The position numbers were made by a program, and so were the translations under genes. A stretch of DNA of 64,000 nt, from assembly GCA_963971405.1 (NCBI GenBank), contig OZ020488.1, forward strand, positions 27,671,089 to 27,735,088, read 5' to 3'. Each line of letters begins with the position of its first letter. Position 1 is the stretch's first letter. This stretch comes from Psococerastis gibbosa (lineage: Eukaryota > Arthropoda > Insecta > Psocodea > Psocidae). The notes beneath the pieces are model-generated. The model saw nothing but the letters and a program-made list of their open reading frames with translations, ran no database searches and was not told the DNA's origin. Below, one piece after another: positions 11,816 to 25,102 of the stretch.

Positions 11816-12714
11816 AAAGCAAAAAAAGTCATAAAATTGGTAACAATAGTGAAAAGTTAAATATAAATGCTGCTGCAACACCATAAAACACGGATTGACC
11901 TCGATATAAGATGTGGGACACCCTGGGAGTTTATGGGGTACTTGTCGAATCGGGCATTTGTTATGGTGAAGATCATCGGCGAACGAAAGGTGAAAAAGAA
12001 CTTTGTAGGGAGTGTGTTAGAATCCGTTCTTAAATACGTTATACTGTGCAATGCCACCCCAAATCATGTAGTTTCTCAATTAGTGTTAGTTTGGATGCGC
12101 GAAGTATTAGCCGGTGACCCTTGGCACTTTGACGGACTGTAGAAGGAGGCATGGAGGTCCTATCATGAATATGATCGAAATTGACATTTTGGATGCTGCT
12201 GACGTTATTTTAACCCCTTGCAATTTACCCTACACATTTTCTATTTGGCTGTGTGCCAGTTGATGGTCGCCCTCACTCTGATGCGACATGCAATGATATA
12301 GGTCACGGGTTAGTCTACTTTATTACATTCTAAAGTGCTGCACATAGAAAAAATTCCAACAATCATATAGTATATACTTTACATGCAGTAATTTAAAGTC
12401 TCACTAATGAAGTATGGGAGTTTCTTTTCAGTGTGATTGAATGGGCAAAGAATTCTTCCAAGTACTCTTGCCGATATCTGGCATGCTTAATTGCAACAAC
12501 GCAATTTGATACGTACTGCTCTGGTGACTACGCACTAAGTTATTGCCAGCATTATTTATATCCTGGCGAAATCCTGTCTTACGTTGATAAGGTTTGAAAG
12601 ATTATTAAATAATTTAATAAATTGCCAAATTACATATAGACAGATCGAAAATCCGTGTCTAAAAAAAAAGGTGTGCATACAATTATAAGCTGTGCCCCCT
12701 CAATCTACTGAAGT

Positions 12715-12895
12715 CTAGAAATCTAAAATTTCGACAATTTCGACATTACAAAGCTTTTCATATACTATTGTACGTATAAATAGGTATGCAAAAAAATAAT
12801 CTGAAAATATTGCGTAACTATAAATAGGAAAGCAAAAAAGATAAGCTGAAAATATCGCGTAACTATAAATAAGAAAGCAAAAAAGATATCGTGAA
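12715..12895 (+). repeat. Dispersed repeat end plus ~45-bp tandem repeat (3 copies)
   Basis: A diverged copy of the CACAAAGCTTTCC family runs into three head-to-tail copies of about 45 bp (from about 12772) sharing GCAAAAAA and CTGAAAATAT-GCGTAACTATAAAT. The array appears to be an amplification of the repeat's A-rich end. Confidence 0.65.
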
Positions 12896-13044
12896 ATATA
12901 CTATAGTATCTGCAGCTAATAGCTCTGGACACACCTTGAATCAAGTACCTCGTAATACAATACTTGTGGTAAAATTAATAAAATGTGACATGTGCCAGTA
13001 TAAGTTGATGTTACTGCAGCTAAATTATTATTTCTTTAATAACA

Positions 13045-13330
13045 GCAGGTGGCAGTTAAACCAGCTGAGGATAATGGGGGCAAGGCTACACAGAGTGGGG
13101 CAACAGCAAAAGCAGCTAACCTGGCCCGTGATGCTGGGGCCGGGCGGTCGCACTGCAGCACTCGAAAATGCTTCCACATCCAACGCGTGCCTCTTCCATT
13201 TCCTGCTCCTTTTTACTGCATATTACCTGACATATTGCGTCTACGCACTGCGTCCAACCTTCGCTTTTATAGGGCAGATGCTCGGTAATTTATGTAAATT
13301 TAACTTCGCGCGTAGATACGCGTTTCTACT
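13045..13330 (+). other. GC-richer block, weak exon candidate
   Basis: A GC-richer island begins right after TTTCTTTAATAACAGCAG, which could act as a splice acceptor, and stays open from 13049 to 13288. The predicted peptide is Ala/Gly/Lys-rich at first and matches nothing I recognise. No convincing donor site or neighbouring exon is seen, so this is a guess rather than a gene call. Confidence 0.15.
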
Positions 13331-13474
13331 ACCCGGGGAGAAAGTACTAGTTGCGACACAACAGAAGTTCAAATTGCTTGTGTATTTTTATGTATGAACA
13401 CTGTCTCCACTATCTCTAGGGGTAGAGGTTATGACATTATTATTTTAGCTTGCCTATTTATATGTTAATATAAT

Positions 13475-13560
13475 GTGATGGTCGAAATGATCGATTTCGA
13501 GATTCCAGTGGATTTACTCGTTTTGAGGTCCCAAGAACCCAAAAATGTGGGGTTTCTGAA
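13475..13560 (-). repeat. Dispersed repeat fragment, reverse copy
   Basis: Reverse complement of the family at 11545: GTGATGGTCGAAAT, TTTTGAGGTCCCAAGAACCC on the plus strand. Truncated. Confidence 0.6.
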
Positions 13561-13896
13561 ATATAGGCTATTCGTCAATTTGTGGGCAAACTACAAAACC
13601 GCTTTCTTAAGGAAAGTTTTGATTTGTATAAAAAATTATTTTGGGGAGAAATTATGGATGCCATAGGACCTACGCCCAGAGAAAGCCATAAAAAATAATT
13701 ACCTTTATTTATCCTTCTGCAAAGTCATAATTTATTTTATTTTACGTAAACATGACGCATGATCAAAACAATAGTATCCTAAAAACAGTAGAACTCAAAT
13801 TCTTTACAATTCCACTAATTCCATCAGTGTACTTGTACCTTCTACTATATAATTGATGTTACCCTGCTAATCAAACAAGATTGATATCAGCTTTAT

Positions 13897-14418
13897 TAAG
13901 GGTCTTCACAGTGTTGGTGTTATCGAGTTATATGTGCTATCCAAGTTAACACACAATCGTGAGTGTACCTGGGTCCTGGGGAGTGAGTTATCATGCTATA
14001 TATTTTAACAGGGTAAACAACGTGGTAGTAGTCAGACGTTCGTAGCACGGTTTTAAAGAAAATGGCAGAACTCTATTCTAGTGCCGCATTTTATATTTTT
14101 TGTTCATTTTGGTTATTATAATTTTAAGTATTTACGGTAATTGCTTGTGATAATACTATAGATTATACAAATAAATTTAAATACTACAAAATTTTAAACG
14201 CGTGTTTCAAATCAATCAACAAAAACATAGATGGCGGCGGTCAAACCTGAGCTATCGATCGCAGCGCAAGCTAAATAGGACACTTAACTAACTTGGAAGT
14301 GCGTTTAGGATAGCACACTGGTTAGCTTGGTTATCGGGTTATTGGTGTGTTAACTTAACTTGATATAACACACTTAACTAGGTATAACTCGATAACACGA
14401 ACACTGTGAAGACCCCTA
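13897..14418. mobile_element. MITE with terminal repeats GGGTCTTCACAGTGTT
   Basis: The left end (GGGTCTTCACAGTGTTGGTG from 13900) and right end (CACTGTGAAGACCC to 14415) are inverted repeats that continue through GTTATCGAGTTATA for about 50 bp with indels. The ~520-bp element is non-coding. TAGGGG-like termini hint at hAT, but no matching 8-bp duplication is visible. Confidence 0.6.
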
Positions 14419-15155
14419 TTATTAGACCGCGTGGTATATGTACGTCCAGTGTATACTTGTGCCTCCTACTATCTATATTACTCAGCTCTTGTGTCACACG
14501 AAAAGATACCAATCCAGCTTTCAAGAAGTTACACTTCAAGAAATGTACAATTTAAGGGGGAACCCAGTTCGAGGTGGCTAATTGTAGCAATACTACAATA
14601 AAATAGTAGTAGAAATAGTAGTTTCCCTGGGTATTTATTTGAAGCATGCGCCATTTGAGGTTTTGTTGTAATTTCAATTAATAAAGACAGTACGATATGT
14701 CTATTAGATAAATGTATGTCTTGCGGGAATTTAAATTTGGTTTGCTTTATTTCAATTTTGTCTTTTTGAAATAAATTGTGGATCAATGCGTTGTACGTTT
14801 CATGAGCTTCTGAATAAAATTGTCTGTAGATACGGTGTTTCTTGTTGCTATGAGTGGGTAAGTCCGCGGGGACTCAACTCGACAATCAATCATGGTTCCC
14901 TTGATTCATCCGTGGGGATTACCGTTACCATTTCATAGTGATTCTGTTCCTAGGCAGTGCCCTTCATGACTGCCTCAGTTTAACCTGCAGTCGGCCCTTT
15001 TACAGGCTTTTTAATTATATTTTTTTTAGGGACTTTTTATGGACCCAGGCCCATAGGTCCCTTTTCCAATGTCAACGACCCCATGGATTTCGGACTTTAT
15101 TTTATTGTTTCAGTATGAATTTTTGGCCATTGGTATACGTTCTCGATGTCAACCT

Positions 15156-15180
15156 ACTACCTACCTACCTACCTACTATC
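15156..15180. repeat. (CTAC)n microsatellite
   Basis: Five to six CTAC units in otherwise unique sequence. Confidence 0.8.
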
Positions 15181-15433
15181 TATGATAATGGACAAGCTGA
15201 GCCAAGCTTACCATTGACGCAATGAAACAGGCGAAAGCATGACTTAACCAAGTACAGATACGCGTCCTTTTACAGGCTTACTATGGTAAGGTCCTAGACC
15301 CATAAAAAATAACCTATTCTGGGGTTAAAAATGAAAACAAACCAATTTTTAAAATGTAAAGTGGCCATCAAAATGGTTTTGTTTATATTTCAAATTCTAA
15401 AGTAAGTTATTCTTTAGGCACCATTGTACGCCT

Positions 15434-15798
15434 GCAGGCTGATCGTCGAAAGCGCGGAAGATTCAAATTGTGGGTATTTAAACAATTGAATGATTTTCAG
15501 CTATATTTTTGGTGAGTTTTTTCATTTTTTCTGCCTGAGATTTAGAAAAATTATTTATAATCCTTATAATATATTAATTCAAAATTAAAACATCTTTATA
15601 TCTAGGGCGATGTGTTTATATTTTTTATTTATATTTGCTACGGCAGCGTCGCGTCAGTTCAGCTCTTCAGTATTGCCAACATCACAATTAAAAAAATCTG
15701 AAATTTGCTTGTCTTTTATTTTAAACAATTGAATTAATCCCATCACGTGACATGGTATTATATTACCCCCGGGATTAAAATCGCCAAGATCAGCCTGC
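15434..15798. mobile_element. Possible MITE, ends GCAGGCTGATCG
   Basis: GCAGGCTGATCG at 15434 is mirrored by GATCAGCCTGC ending at 15798, and the right end carries GGGATTAAAATCGCC, also found in the palindromic element at 49645-49807. Arms are short and the interior is unique. A non-autonomous relative of the 49.6-kb element is inferred. Confidence 0.45.
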
Positions 15799-15799
15799 T

Positions 15800-18700
15800 G
15801 CTATACTATATAAGTGCTGGACCTGACGTTGTAAAAATAAATTCAATATGCTATGCCTGTACGGCACAGTATAAAGCTGATGAAAGCCATTCTGAGTGAA
15901 TCTACTTAAAGTCCATTATCTTTCAACATAATTTTCATAGCGAATCTCAGTCTGACACATCGTTTCAACAGACATCACTTGCTTGCTTTAGAAACAGGAA
16001 AGTTTCGTTTTTTGCTGACTGACTTTCAACTAGATGTGACGAGGGTTGAATCATCTTTCTCATTTAATTAATGGAATTTCTTAGTTATTTCAGCATTTCA
16101 GCTACGAGTAAACTTTCTGCTTCTACTTGTACATGCGTCTTAACTTCTGTAATAAAAATTTTAAATTTAATAAAAAATTTCTTAGTAAATAGGAATATTT
16201 AGTTTGCACTATATTTGAAATGCGCAATTGCTCAACTTTTTTTAAAGCCTAATAGCTGCGTTATTAACCTAACCTGGCCTGAAAAGTAAGGCGGTTGCAT
16301 TGGTAAAATTAAATTTCCTTCCTATTTCGGCTATAGTTTCAAAATCTCAATATGAATATGAAAAAAAAATTATAACTTAGACTCCTTCAGCACCGTTGAA
16401 ATCAAACTTTGGCATCCCTTTGAAATATCCTATAGGATTTGCTGCCATTGACGCTTTTGAACTTTATACGACATTCATGATTTGAAAATGAGAATGAAAT
16501 AAGTATGAGACTCAAAGGCAAACATTAAAAGGCCCGTTGCAAAAATTGATATTTATGTTGTGGTAAAGACGATGGAATTTCCAAACTGTTCTTGAAAGAC
16601 GTTTGGGGATTGTATTGTGCCTTCGAGCAAACTCCGTCTTCATTGTTTTATATTGACTTCTTTTGGTCAGTAGCGACAAACAGAGAATGTCAATTAAGAA
16701 TTTCAATCTTGAATTGCAATAGGTCATATCACCTGTGTCGTTTGGTTTATCCTAAGCGTAATTGAAGAATTCTCCCATTGCAGCTCAACTGTCTAATCAT
16801 TTTAAATTGCTATTTATTCGTAGGTTAACTTCTGGCACTGGAACTTTTGGTAAATTAGCAAGTGTTATCGTAGAATGCGAGACCTCTTGATGGGCCTTTG
16901 AAAATTTTCCCTCTTGGGGTAATTAGTGACTAAAATTAAGGGTCTTTTAAGCAGCTTCATTTATTATGCCCTTGGTAAGGTTACTCCCTTTGACTATCTC
17001 TTCTCTTATCGCGTACTTACTCTTCAGCGTCTACATGTTAATAGATGTACCCAAAACGTTTTCTTTATTTGTAAATTCCTTCATATAATACTGTTTGCTT
17101 GTATAAGGTATCTTCCTTTCTGCAGTTAACTTTTATGTGCTTTATTTTAGTGCCAATTTCATCTCTGTTTTCTGGTTTCGTTCTTTTTTATTAACGCCTT
17201 ACCAGCTATTCTAATGCCCTCGGTTTTTTGTATTGACAACATCTGGCACAGCTGCTGACAATAAATTTTATGCCAAAATTAATGCTCCTTAGTGTTTTCC
17301 CGAAATCTGACGCGGAAACCTTGGTTTTTTGTTAGTATTAGTAAAACCTGTTTAGAAGATAGTGTCAGAAGACAGAATGATGAAAACGCAGGTGGATGCT
17401 GCCACGACTAAAATGAAATTGAACCGTGAATTTATGATGGATGATAGGAATTCCCCATCTCTTTTTTGACTTCTATCGTAATATAAACGTAGCTTCCAGT
17501 AAATTGAGCTGATCGTAGACTAAAGCGATGATAAGCACTTTGCTACTGGATGTGGTCGCTCTCGATTTTGAAAAATTGACTTGACACGAAAATCATGATT
17601 GATAGACTTTACTGAAAAATTTCTTGACGCGTCGGTACGGCGCGTGAGCATGCTTACAAAAGGGGTTCATTTGATGACTTAGCTTTTTATTTAAATTTCC
17701 ACTTTTTCCATCTTCCATCGTATGGAACATTAATAGTTGAGATTGCGCAACACAAATGTTTCTACAAAATTGGTACCGTGAACTCGTGGTTCAATTCTTA
17801 GCTAGTGGCATTTGTGAAAAGTTACTAGCTAGTGTTGAGATCCATTCGCTCGTTGGGAGTAAATTTCAAAATTTGCGACATTTCATTATTTAAACGTCCG
17901 TACTACGTACTACTGTAAATGGCGGCGCTTCACAATTAAATGGTTCTTGTATAATCTATAGAAAAGTAAATTAATAAAATTAGCCAGCATAATCGTTGGC
18001 CAAACTGTCCAAGCAAATGTTGAACCGTTCCAAAAACATTCTCAGCATTTCTAAATTGATTCCACTAGGTTTTTTTTCAGTCTGGTGCATTTTATCGCAT
18101 ATTTCCAGTTAATTCTGGGCATAGGAAATGGGACGTAAGGATAAATTACTTTCCCTTCTCTACTAAAATGATGACGCAATTTTAATGGAAATTCTCGTAA
18201 TTTTTTAGAAAATTAGAAAGTTCTGTTGGTCCCTACATTTGAAAGGATTTAAGAAGGATCGCTTCTTAATTGCTTTTAATATTCTATTTCTATAGTCTGG
18301 AAATATTTTTGGTGGTGAATCTATACAATTTTCTGTGGTCATCGTAGTAAACTTTTATCCGAGCGTACGCAATTTTCTATTGACAGAAATATACGAAAGT
18401 ATTGTATATCACTGTAACATTTTCTTCGAAATGCGAATTATCTGGGAAATAATGGACTCTTATTACACACTCAATATTTAGTCGATGGAAGAAATATTTG
18501 GATTGTTTATTTTGAATATTCGATTGAATCCATAGAAATATATTAACTGGAGCGGCGGGAGCCATAATATGCCTTACGGGGCACCCGTTAACTATAAGCC
18601 AACTATCAGAGATAAGTACCAACGCAAAAAATATCGAAGTCTTACACATTGCAGCATAGCAGAACGGATACCTGGACCCGATCAAAAACTCTGTACTTAG

Positions 18701-19450
18701 CTTGTGCAGGCTATTTCCCCAGCGAAATTGCGTACTTATCTTGTGCAGGCTGTACTAGTAGTCATATTGATAACGGTCTACAGCCACGGGATGATTGAAT
18801 CTGGATTTTTGTTATTATACTCGTACGTTCCAATTTTGCTTTGACCCATATTTATTAGATCGAATTCTGGAACAATATTAGACTGTGTAATAAAGGGAAA
18901 TTGATTATTCGTAAAAGAAATAACGGATGAAGGATATAATTAAATGGCTAAGCGGCGTTAGTTAGTACTTACTTTTACATAGTTTCACGTCGCCTTTGTC
19001 CTCAAGGAGGGTCGGCGGCACGACAGTGGCGTATCCAGACGACTCTGTTGATAGCGTCTTCTCTTTTTATTACTATATATATTATATTATATACGAAAAT
19101 GTATAATATGCTGGTAACAAATATTATTATTTGTTCATTTGTTCATTTTTCCAATATTGAACATGTGCTACTAAATGTATGTATGTTTATTTCACGAGTA
19201 TGTTGCATGTACTGTATTTTGTATATCTTATGGCGAGACCGATTTATCGATTTTTATTTATTTTAATTTTATTTTATTCCTTTACTGATCAACTGATTTA
19301 CTGAAGACTATAAGGGCTCACGATTCAAGTCCTATATAAGGTACTTAGTGTGAGCCACATCTAAAACGGTAACGCTGGATATACAGTAAAATTGGAACTC
19401 ACTGTATTTTTGTTAAAACTCTAAAATTACATTGCATTACATTACTAGAC
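15800..19450. other. No recognisable gene or element
   Basis: AT-rich sequence with only short ORFs. A small direct repeat (CTTGTGCAGGCT, about 18700 and 18740) is the only local structure noticed. Confidence 0.45.
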
Positions 19451-19454
19451 TAAC

Positions 19455-19640
19455 GTCGTGTTCGATTTTTCTGGGGAGTGTCATCTTCGGTCTTCCCCAG
19501 GGGCGATGTCTTAGGAGTGCCATGTTTTGGATACGTTTTAATAAAGACTTCTCATCTCTCCTCTGGAAGTGCCCCCACCAGCCGAGTCTTATTTCTCTCA
19601 TTTTCTGAATGACATCAGCAATCTGTGTTCAGTCCACAAA
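19455..19640 (-). pseudogene. LINE reverse transcriptase C-terminal fragment
   Basis: Read on the minus strand, a clean ~55-codon frame gives IADVIQKMREIRLGWWGHF followed by QRRD...RPWGRPKMTLP. The MREIRLGWWGH and GRPK motifs are the signature downstream of the RT domain in RTE-like LINEs and also occur near the end of the 50-kb element. No start or RT core is present, so this is a 5'-truncated, dead remnant. Confidence 0.75.
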
Positions 19641-19988
19641 TCAAAATATGGAGAACATTTCTTCTGAGGGATGTGACATCCAGCTCTATTATCTATAATT
19701 CATATAAAATTTGATTTTCCTCACAAAACGGATATGGGGGGGGGGGGGTCTGATTTGCTTTATGTTTAGCCTAATGCCAAAGCTAACGAATATAATTGAA
19801 CGCTGTTATTATACAAGTAATTCATATTTATGGTACCGAATGGATTCTCGTTCAGTTTTATGAAGGAGACCGACCAACCGTAAACCACCCGGGTCGATGG
19901 AATTATTTATACAAAATAACAGTGAATAAACCAGGAAATATCACTCCGGCAATTTAGCGATGCAGAATTGTTGGGAGCTGAGGGCAGT

Positions 19989-20014
19989 GGGTTTATTTAA
20001 AGTTAAATAAACCC
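19989..20014. repeat. Perfect 12-bp hairpin
   Basis: GGGTTTATTTAA / TTAAATAAACCC with a 2-base loop; isolated, with no poly-T or gene context that would give it a role. Confidence 0.6.
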
Positions 20015-20691
20015 TCCACTCATATTCAGTATGTTGACGTAATGTAGGCGTATTACTGATAAGAAGAAATTAAAACTAAAAACTATTGCACAAAAATTTT
20101 AATATAGTGGCGGCTATGAACAACGTGAACATTAGATTTCTACTTCTAAATATCATAATTACAGTAGAGGCGGAATTTGAGGAACTAACCCTGCGAATCA
20201 GACATAATGTCATATATGTTGGATAGTTGAAATTTATCCGCAAGTTATCCAAAAGTTTATCAGCAATAATAATATTTATCATTCATTGCGAACCTTAAAA
20301 TGAAAATGATGCTTGAATTCCTTCTTTGCCACATTTGGTGGCTTGCTCGTACTTGTTGGAGTCTTTACACACCATGCGATCGGATACCTGTCGTAACACC
20401 TCAATACAGGTATTACCTTCAAAGGCAACTGAAGAGGTTATTCGGACACATTCATTAAATTGCTTGTATTCAATTAATCTTATTTTTATTTTAAATCTAT
20501 GAAAAGTCAATTGCAGCAGTCGTTCTTTCGATTCTATTTTATGCTCACACAATTGAATAATTGAAGAAGGTATACACATTGTTGTCCCCAATGGAAAGTA
20601 AAATGTACTGAATACAATCTTGGAAAATCTGGCAATCTTTACTAAAAATAGTGACTATGTTCCTGAAGTAGACTCTGTATTTTTGTACCTC

Positions 20692-20777
20692 ATTTAATTT
20701 CCTCCAATGACAATTCTGCCAGTAGTAAATTTGGATTTAATTTCCTGCAATGACAATTCCGCCGGTAGTACTGTTGG
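20692..20777. repeat. Tandem duplication, 43-bp unit x2
   Basis: Unit beginning ATTTAATTTCCT-CAATGACAATTC repeats once with period 43 and few differences. Confidence 0.75.
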
Positions 20778-22564
20778 TGTAGAACTGCCTTTGTGTCACA
20801 GACGCGTCAAGAAAAAGGGACGTCGGGAAATTAAATAATGTGACTGTGACATCTGAAAATGACGTGGGCAAAAATGTAATAATATGTCGGTGGCATTCCG
20901 CAATCGTCCTTGTCAACACATTTTCAGCCCAGTTAAACATTTAAACGGACTTGACTCGGTAACCTTTTTACGAGTCGCTAAACCCGATTGCGGAAACATT
21001 GAAAACGTGACACTCCACCTTTGTCTCCCGCCAGCATTAAGTTTTTCCTCCTTCTCCCTTACAGCTATGATTTTGATATTGTGAAATTACTGGTACATTA
21101 TAGTTTTGTAGTCAGTACGTGACTGTTTTGCACCTACATACGAATTACGATACAAATTTAGTTCAAAGAAAGGTGAGAATCATTCACGACCGTTGGGTAT
21201 TGTGCTGGATTTTTATTATTTGGATATTATTTTAATATTATGGATACTATTTTATTATTATGGATATTAATTATGCTTTTAACATTGAAGGAAGATAATT
21301 ATGTTGGACAAGCCATCGTGTGGACGTTGCAGACGTCAGTTGTTGCAGTTATTGATTTCCATGCAATTGCTTTTTATTTATTTATGTAATTACGAAGCTA
21401 CGATTTGTTACTAAAGATTTAGTGTTAGTCCATTCAAGTTGTACAAGGCTACTTCACGCATCATTACTAGAGTATTTTTAATTTTTATTGTTTTATTGTA
21501 TCCATGAATTCTACTTTACGTGAAATTTTAGTCACCAATCATTTTTATCATTTTTATAGTATGCTTGAAGTAGTCTTCTACAACTTAAATGGGCTAAATC
21601 ATTAAAAACTTGCTTTGTTAATTAAATAAAAAATATGAAGTCGATAAAAATCAAATTGCCAATTTTCAAATTTATTAATTATTAAGCTCCTAAAAATTAA
21701 ATCAATATCAATGAAAATCATCAATTAAGTTCCAAAAACAATGTTTTAATAAGAGTCAATATACAATAGTATAACCTTAGTGTAATTTCACCCCATGCAC
21801 TGAGTGCAGCCACTATCGAGCCAATTAAAAATTTGAAGATGGTCGTGGGGGAAAATGTGACATTTATCTCATATGATGAAGGTGACTGCCTCAAATGCCT
21901 TCCACCTGGTAAAGAAGCTTTGGAATGTTCTAGAATCCAATCTTCTGCCTTCTTCCTTCTGCAGCTTCGTCGCCTTCATCCCTCCTTCTCTTTCAGACTG
22001 CTAATGAGGTTAGGGAAAGTTAATCCTTTATCGCGCACACAACATTACTGATGCAAAATGTTTTAGCTTTCTAACAACCTCTATCGGTCATTAACTAATT
22101 AATTACCATAGTAAATGTTTGTATTTGAGTTGACCGACGTTACAGTAATTACAGTAATGTGGGTTGGAAGTATGTGCATGGCCTCAATAAGTTGCTTAAG
22201 GGAAAGACACCGTATACGCATATCTTGAGGTTCTCGAGAAAATAAGTCTTTAACACGCAGTGGTGCACTAATTTCATTTTCCCCTCTCTCTTCCGAGCCC
22301 ATTTTTGCTTCGTCTTCAATATCTAATTATGACTTAAGTATCCTTTAAGCCTTTACGATGTCAAATTAAAAATATTTCCTTAAAACTATTAATTACGTCT
22401 TACTCTTACTCATCCAACATCCGTCCGTAGACACCGTGTCGCTCAGTAGTCTCGACCGTTTCTGGAAGGAGTCGTCGTCGACGTTGTCAAATAAAACTTT
22501 ACTTCATGACATAACCTTTTTAAGTAGTTCTCCCTTGTTGGTGCTACCATTTTTAAATGTTTAA

Positions 22565-22718
22565 TTATTGTTTACTATATGCTATAGTGCACGTATCTTG
22601 ACAATGTGTTTAGGATCTATGTTGCGTACCCTTTTGTTTTAGTCTTGTTTTCTTACACTTGACAATGGCGTGAGCTGAAATTTGTGTATTTTATTGATTA
22701 TTACGTAAAACTTTACAA
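22565..22718. mobile_element. Half copy of the foldback element at 35618-35952
   Basis: Matches the loop and right arm of the 35.6-kb palindrome: ATTGTTTACTATATGCT, CGTATCTTGACAATGTGTTT, CTTACACTTGAC-ATGGCGTGAGC and ACGTAAAACTT-ACAAAG. The left arm is missing, so the copy is truncated. Confidence 0.7.
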
Positions 22719-22784
22719 AGTTCTTATGCCCACAATGAGTGACAATAAGATTTACAACGTTAATAAGGAGACTACTCGTATTAT

Positions 22785-23219
22785 GTATGTTGTCCTTGTC
22801 CTGCATTTAGACAGGGGTGGACCATACCCTCAGCCTCGTTACAGAGTGGGTGATGATGGGGGATCCTACGAAACCCATCTGTGCCGGTGGCTCTGCAGAT
22901 AGTCGTGTAGGTGGCGACTGCTACGCCCGTCTGATAGCGTTCGGCCCGATGATCAGTTTCCAGCTTTACCACCAGCAGCTGTTTTCCAGGATGTCGTCAC
23001 GGCTCTCTTAATGGTTTGGGTTATTAAGCTGCAAAAGGCAGGGCAGCTGATGGGTAATACTTCTTCTGGTAGGTCACAGCCAGCTTTTGCGAGTTTGTCA
23101 GAGCGCTGTGTCCTGGTACCCAATCCAAGCATATCACTGTTGGTCTCAAGCAGGTGTAGCATATCTTGGCATCTAATTATATCTCGTTTTCTTCTGTGGC
23201 AAGTAAAACAAGTCATCAA
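22785..23219 (-). pseudogene. Decayed LINE RNase H and C-terminal region
   Basis: On the minus strand the frame 23219-22953 reads like the end of a retrotransposon RNase H domain, with a recognisable SDKLAKAGCDLP block (the usual 'GNE.AD.LA..G' segment) followed by an I...W spacer. The next minus-strand frame (22972-22781) continues with LCNEAEG, a remnant of the Cys-rich 'C..C...EET.EH' motif that follows RNase H in I/R1/jockey-type LINEs. A frameshift separates the two and most catalytic residues are gone. The assignment rests on motif memory only. Confidence 0.55.
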
Positions 23220-23550
23220 TTATTGGATGGCTATAATTTTTAGTTGCTGACATACAGCAAAACCGGAATTTAAACTTTTACCTGGAGACTGTTTTCCAAT
23301 ACCATTTCAATTTCACCTGTATGCACTATGTCAAATGTTACGAGGCTATCAATATAGGCGAATATTGATTTCCCATGCATGAAAAAGATGTTTAGAGTAG
23401 AATTTCTTTATTTTTCCGGTATTCCACGTTGATGTTGTTCTACTTACTCATGCAGAAGTAAGCTTTGGGTTCCTTGAAAATGCACACTTTCTTAATGTCT
23501 AAACCTTGTTCTGTTTCTGTAATTAGTATGTGATAAATAAGCCGTTATTT

Positions 23551-23612
23551 AGAACGACGTCGTGGGTTCGAATCCCGCCAAGTCCAGTTTTTTCTAAATC
23601 CTCTAATTTCGG
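23551..23612 (+). repeat. tRNA-SINE fragment with intact B box
   Basis: GTGGGTTCGAATCCCGCC (B box 23565-23575) followed by AAGTCCAGTTTTTTCTAAATCC. The same 3' extension follows the tRNA-like element at 57.6 kb. The anticodon region and A box are deleted, so it is not a functional tRNA gene. Confidence 0.7.
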
Positions 23613-23619
23613 TTCTTCA

Positions 23620-25100
23620 TTTTCGTCATTCGGAAATAATCCTCAACGGGCTCTGCATGTTGGTTTTATCTCGAAAATATGACACTGTGTAAAAATAAAA
23701 GAAGGCTATCTCATTAACACCCATACATCGTAACGCTATAAAAGATGATCCTGGAATGATTCTGCATTGTTTTGCATGCAATTGTAATATGCCTACAAAA
23801 TTGTATTATGGGTTCGGAATGGACAGATAGAACTTAGGTGCAAAACTTTCTACGGTAGGCTATGTGTTTTGTAAAGTTTCTTTCAATACTCATTGTGTTT
23901 TCCTTTCACTTCAAAAACGTTTTCTTTTTTTCCCTTCTTTCTGACACTTTCAGTTTTTCCAAAACTTTCGTCAAACTAAAATTAACGTTTCTGTTAACCG
24001 GCAGCGCGATCGATTCGAAGACAGTTAAGATTTGACATAAAACAGGAGTTGCGGATACCTCGAAAACGCCTCAATCTAGTAGGAAATGGCAAGGAACATC
24101 AGAGTAATGATCAGCTTTGATTTGGTAACGAACCTTTGCGTTCCGTTGATCGTCTTCCAAACGGTTTCTTCTGGTAGTTTTCTCTATTTTTACTTTCTCT
24201 TCCGTGATTGCTCTCTTTAATGTTTCTTAACATAATTTAACTCTTTCCGAGGGAAATTCTATCATTTCTGTTCAATAAATTATGTCGTAAAAAATATCAT
24301 CTTTGAAGAGATCTCATCAGAAAATATTGACTTTTCTAGACTATGAGTACAAAATACGAATATAAAGTACGAGTTGATGAAGAAGAAATGGAACCCCCGG
24401 CATAAATTTTTTCAAAGCCAAATTTCTCATGAAATATCGATTGTAGAGCCATAAGGGAGATGTCATAAAGTAGAAGAAATGTTCCTTTTGATGTGCATTA
24501 TGTGGCTGTCAATAACACCGATTGCCCCCAGTTATTGATTGAACTTCATTTCTAAAAACATAACGGGCACTGAGAATGTCAGTTCAAAGAAGTTCCAAAA
24601 CTGTGGCCAATTGGTGATAGTGATGGCCACATCATATGTATCAAAATATAGAAGGACGTTTCTTCTCCTTCATGACTACTCATTAATGGATCTACGTTAA
24701 TTCATGAGATATTTGACTTAATAATGAATAAAAAAACTGCTAGGTGGAGGGCTCAATTTTCCCTGAAACACAATGTTCCTGTTCACGACTGAAGTTATGA
24801 CATCTCATGCTGAAGAACCCTCCGACGGATTCTAACCTCTGCAGGCAGCATCACCTTTCAATCCTTATTTATTTTAACTTATTAAATGATATGTCCACTG
24901 CGATTTTGAACCCAGATACAAGCTTACTTGGCAGTAATGTTTTCCAATAGTATTGTCCGTGTACCGCAGCTATAGATATGCCCTGAGATATTGTAGTCGG
25001 GTTTATCTGATACCGTATGCTGCTGCTGTTGCATAGGGGTCCCGCAAAGAAAAATAAGGGACTGCAAATAATAAAATGTATCATCACAATGTTTTAATGT
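23620..25100. other. No recognisable gene or element
   Basis: AT-rich sequence, short ORFs only. Confidence 0.45.
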
Positions 25101-25102
25101 GA

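Noticed and set aside
12891-13397. 168-codon plus-strand open frame
   Set aside because: It opens with a GTG rather than an ATG, runs from AT-rich repeat sequence into the GC-richer block and has no recognisable motif; only the GC-richer part is noted, as a weak exon candidate.
23551-23612. Functional tRNA gene
   Set aside because: A good B box is present, but the A box and anticodon arm are deleted, and the 3' extension matches a SINE-like relative.
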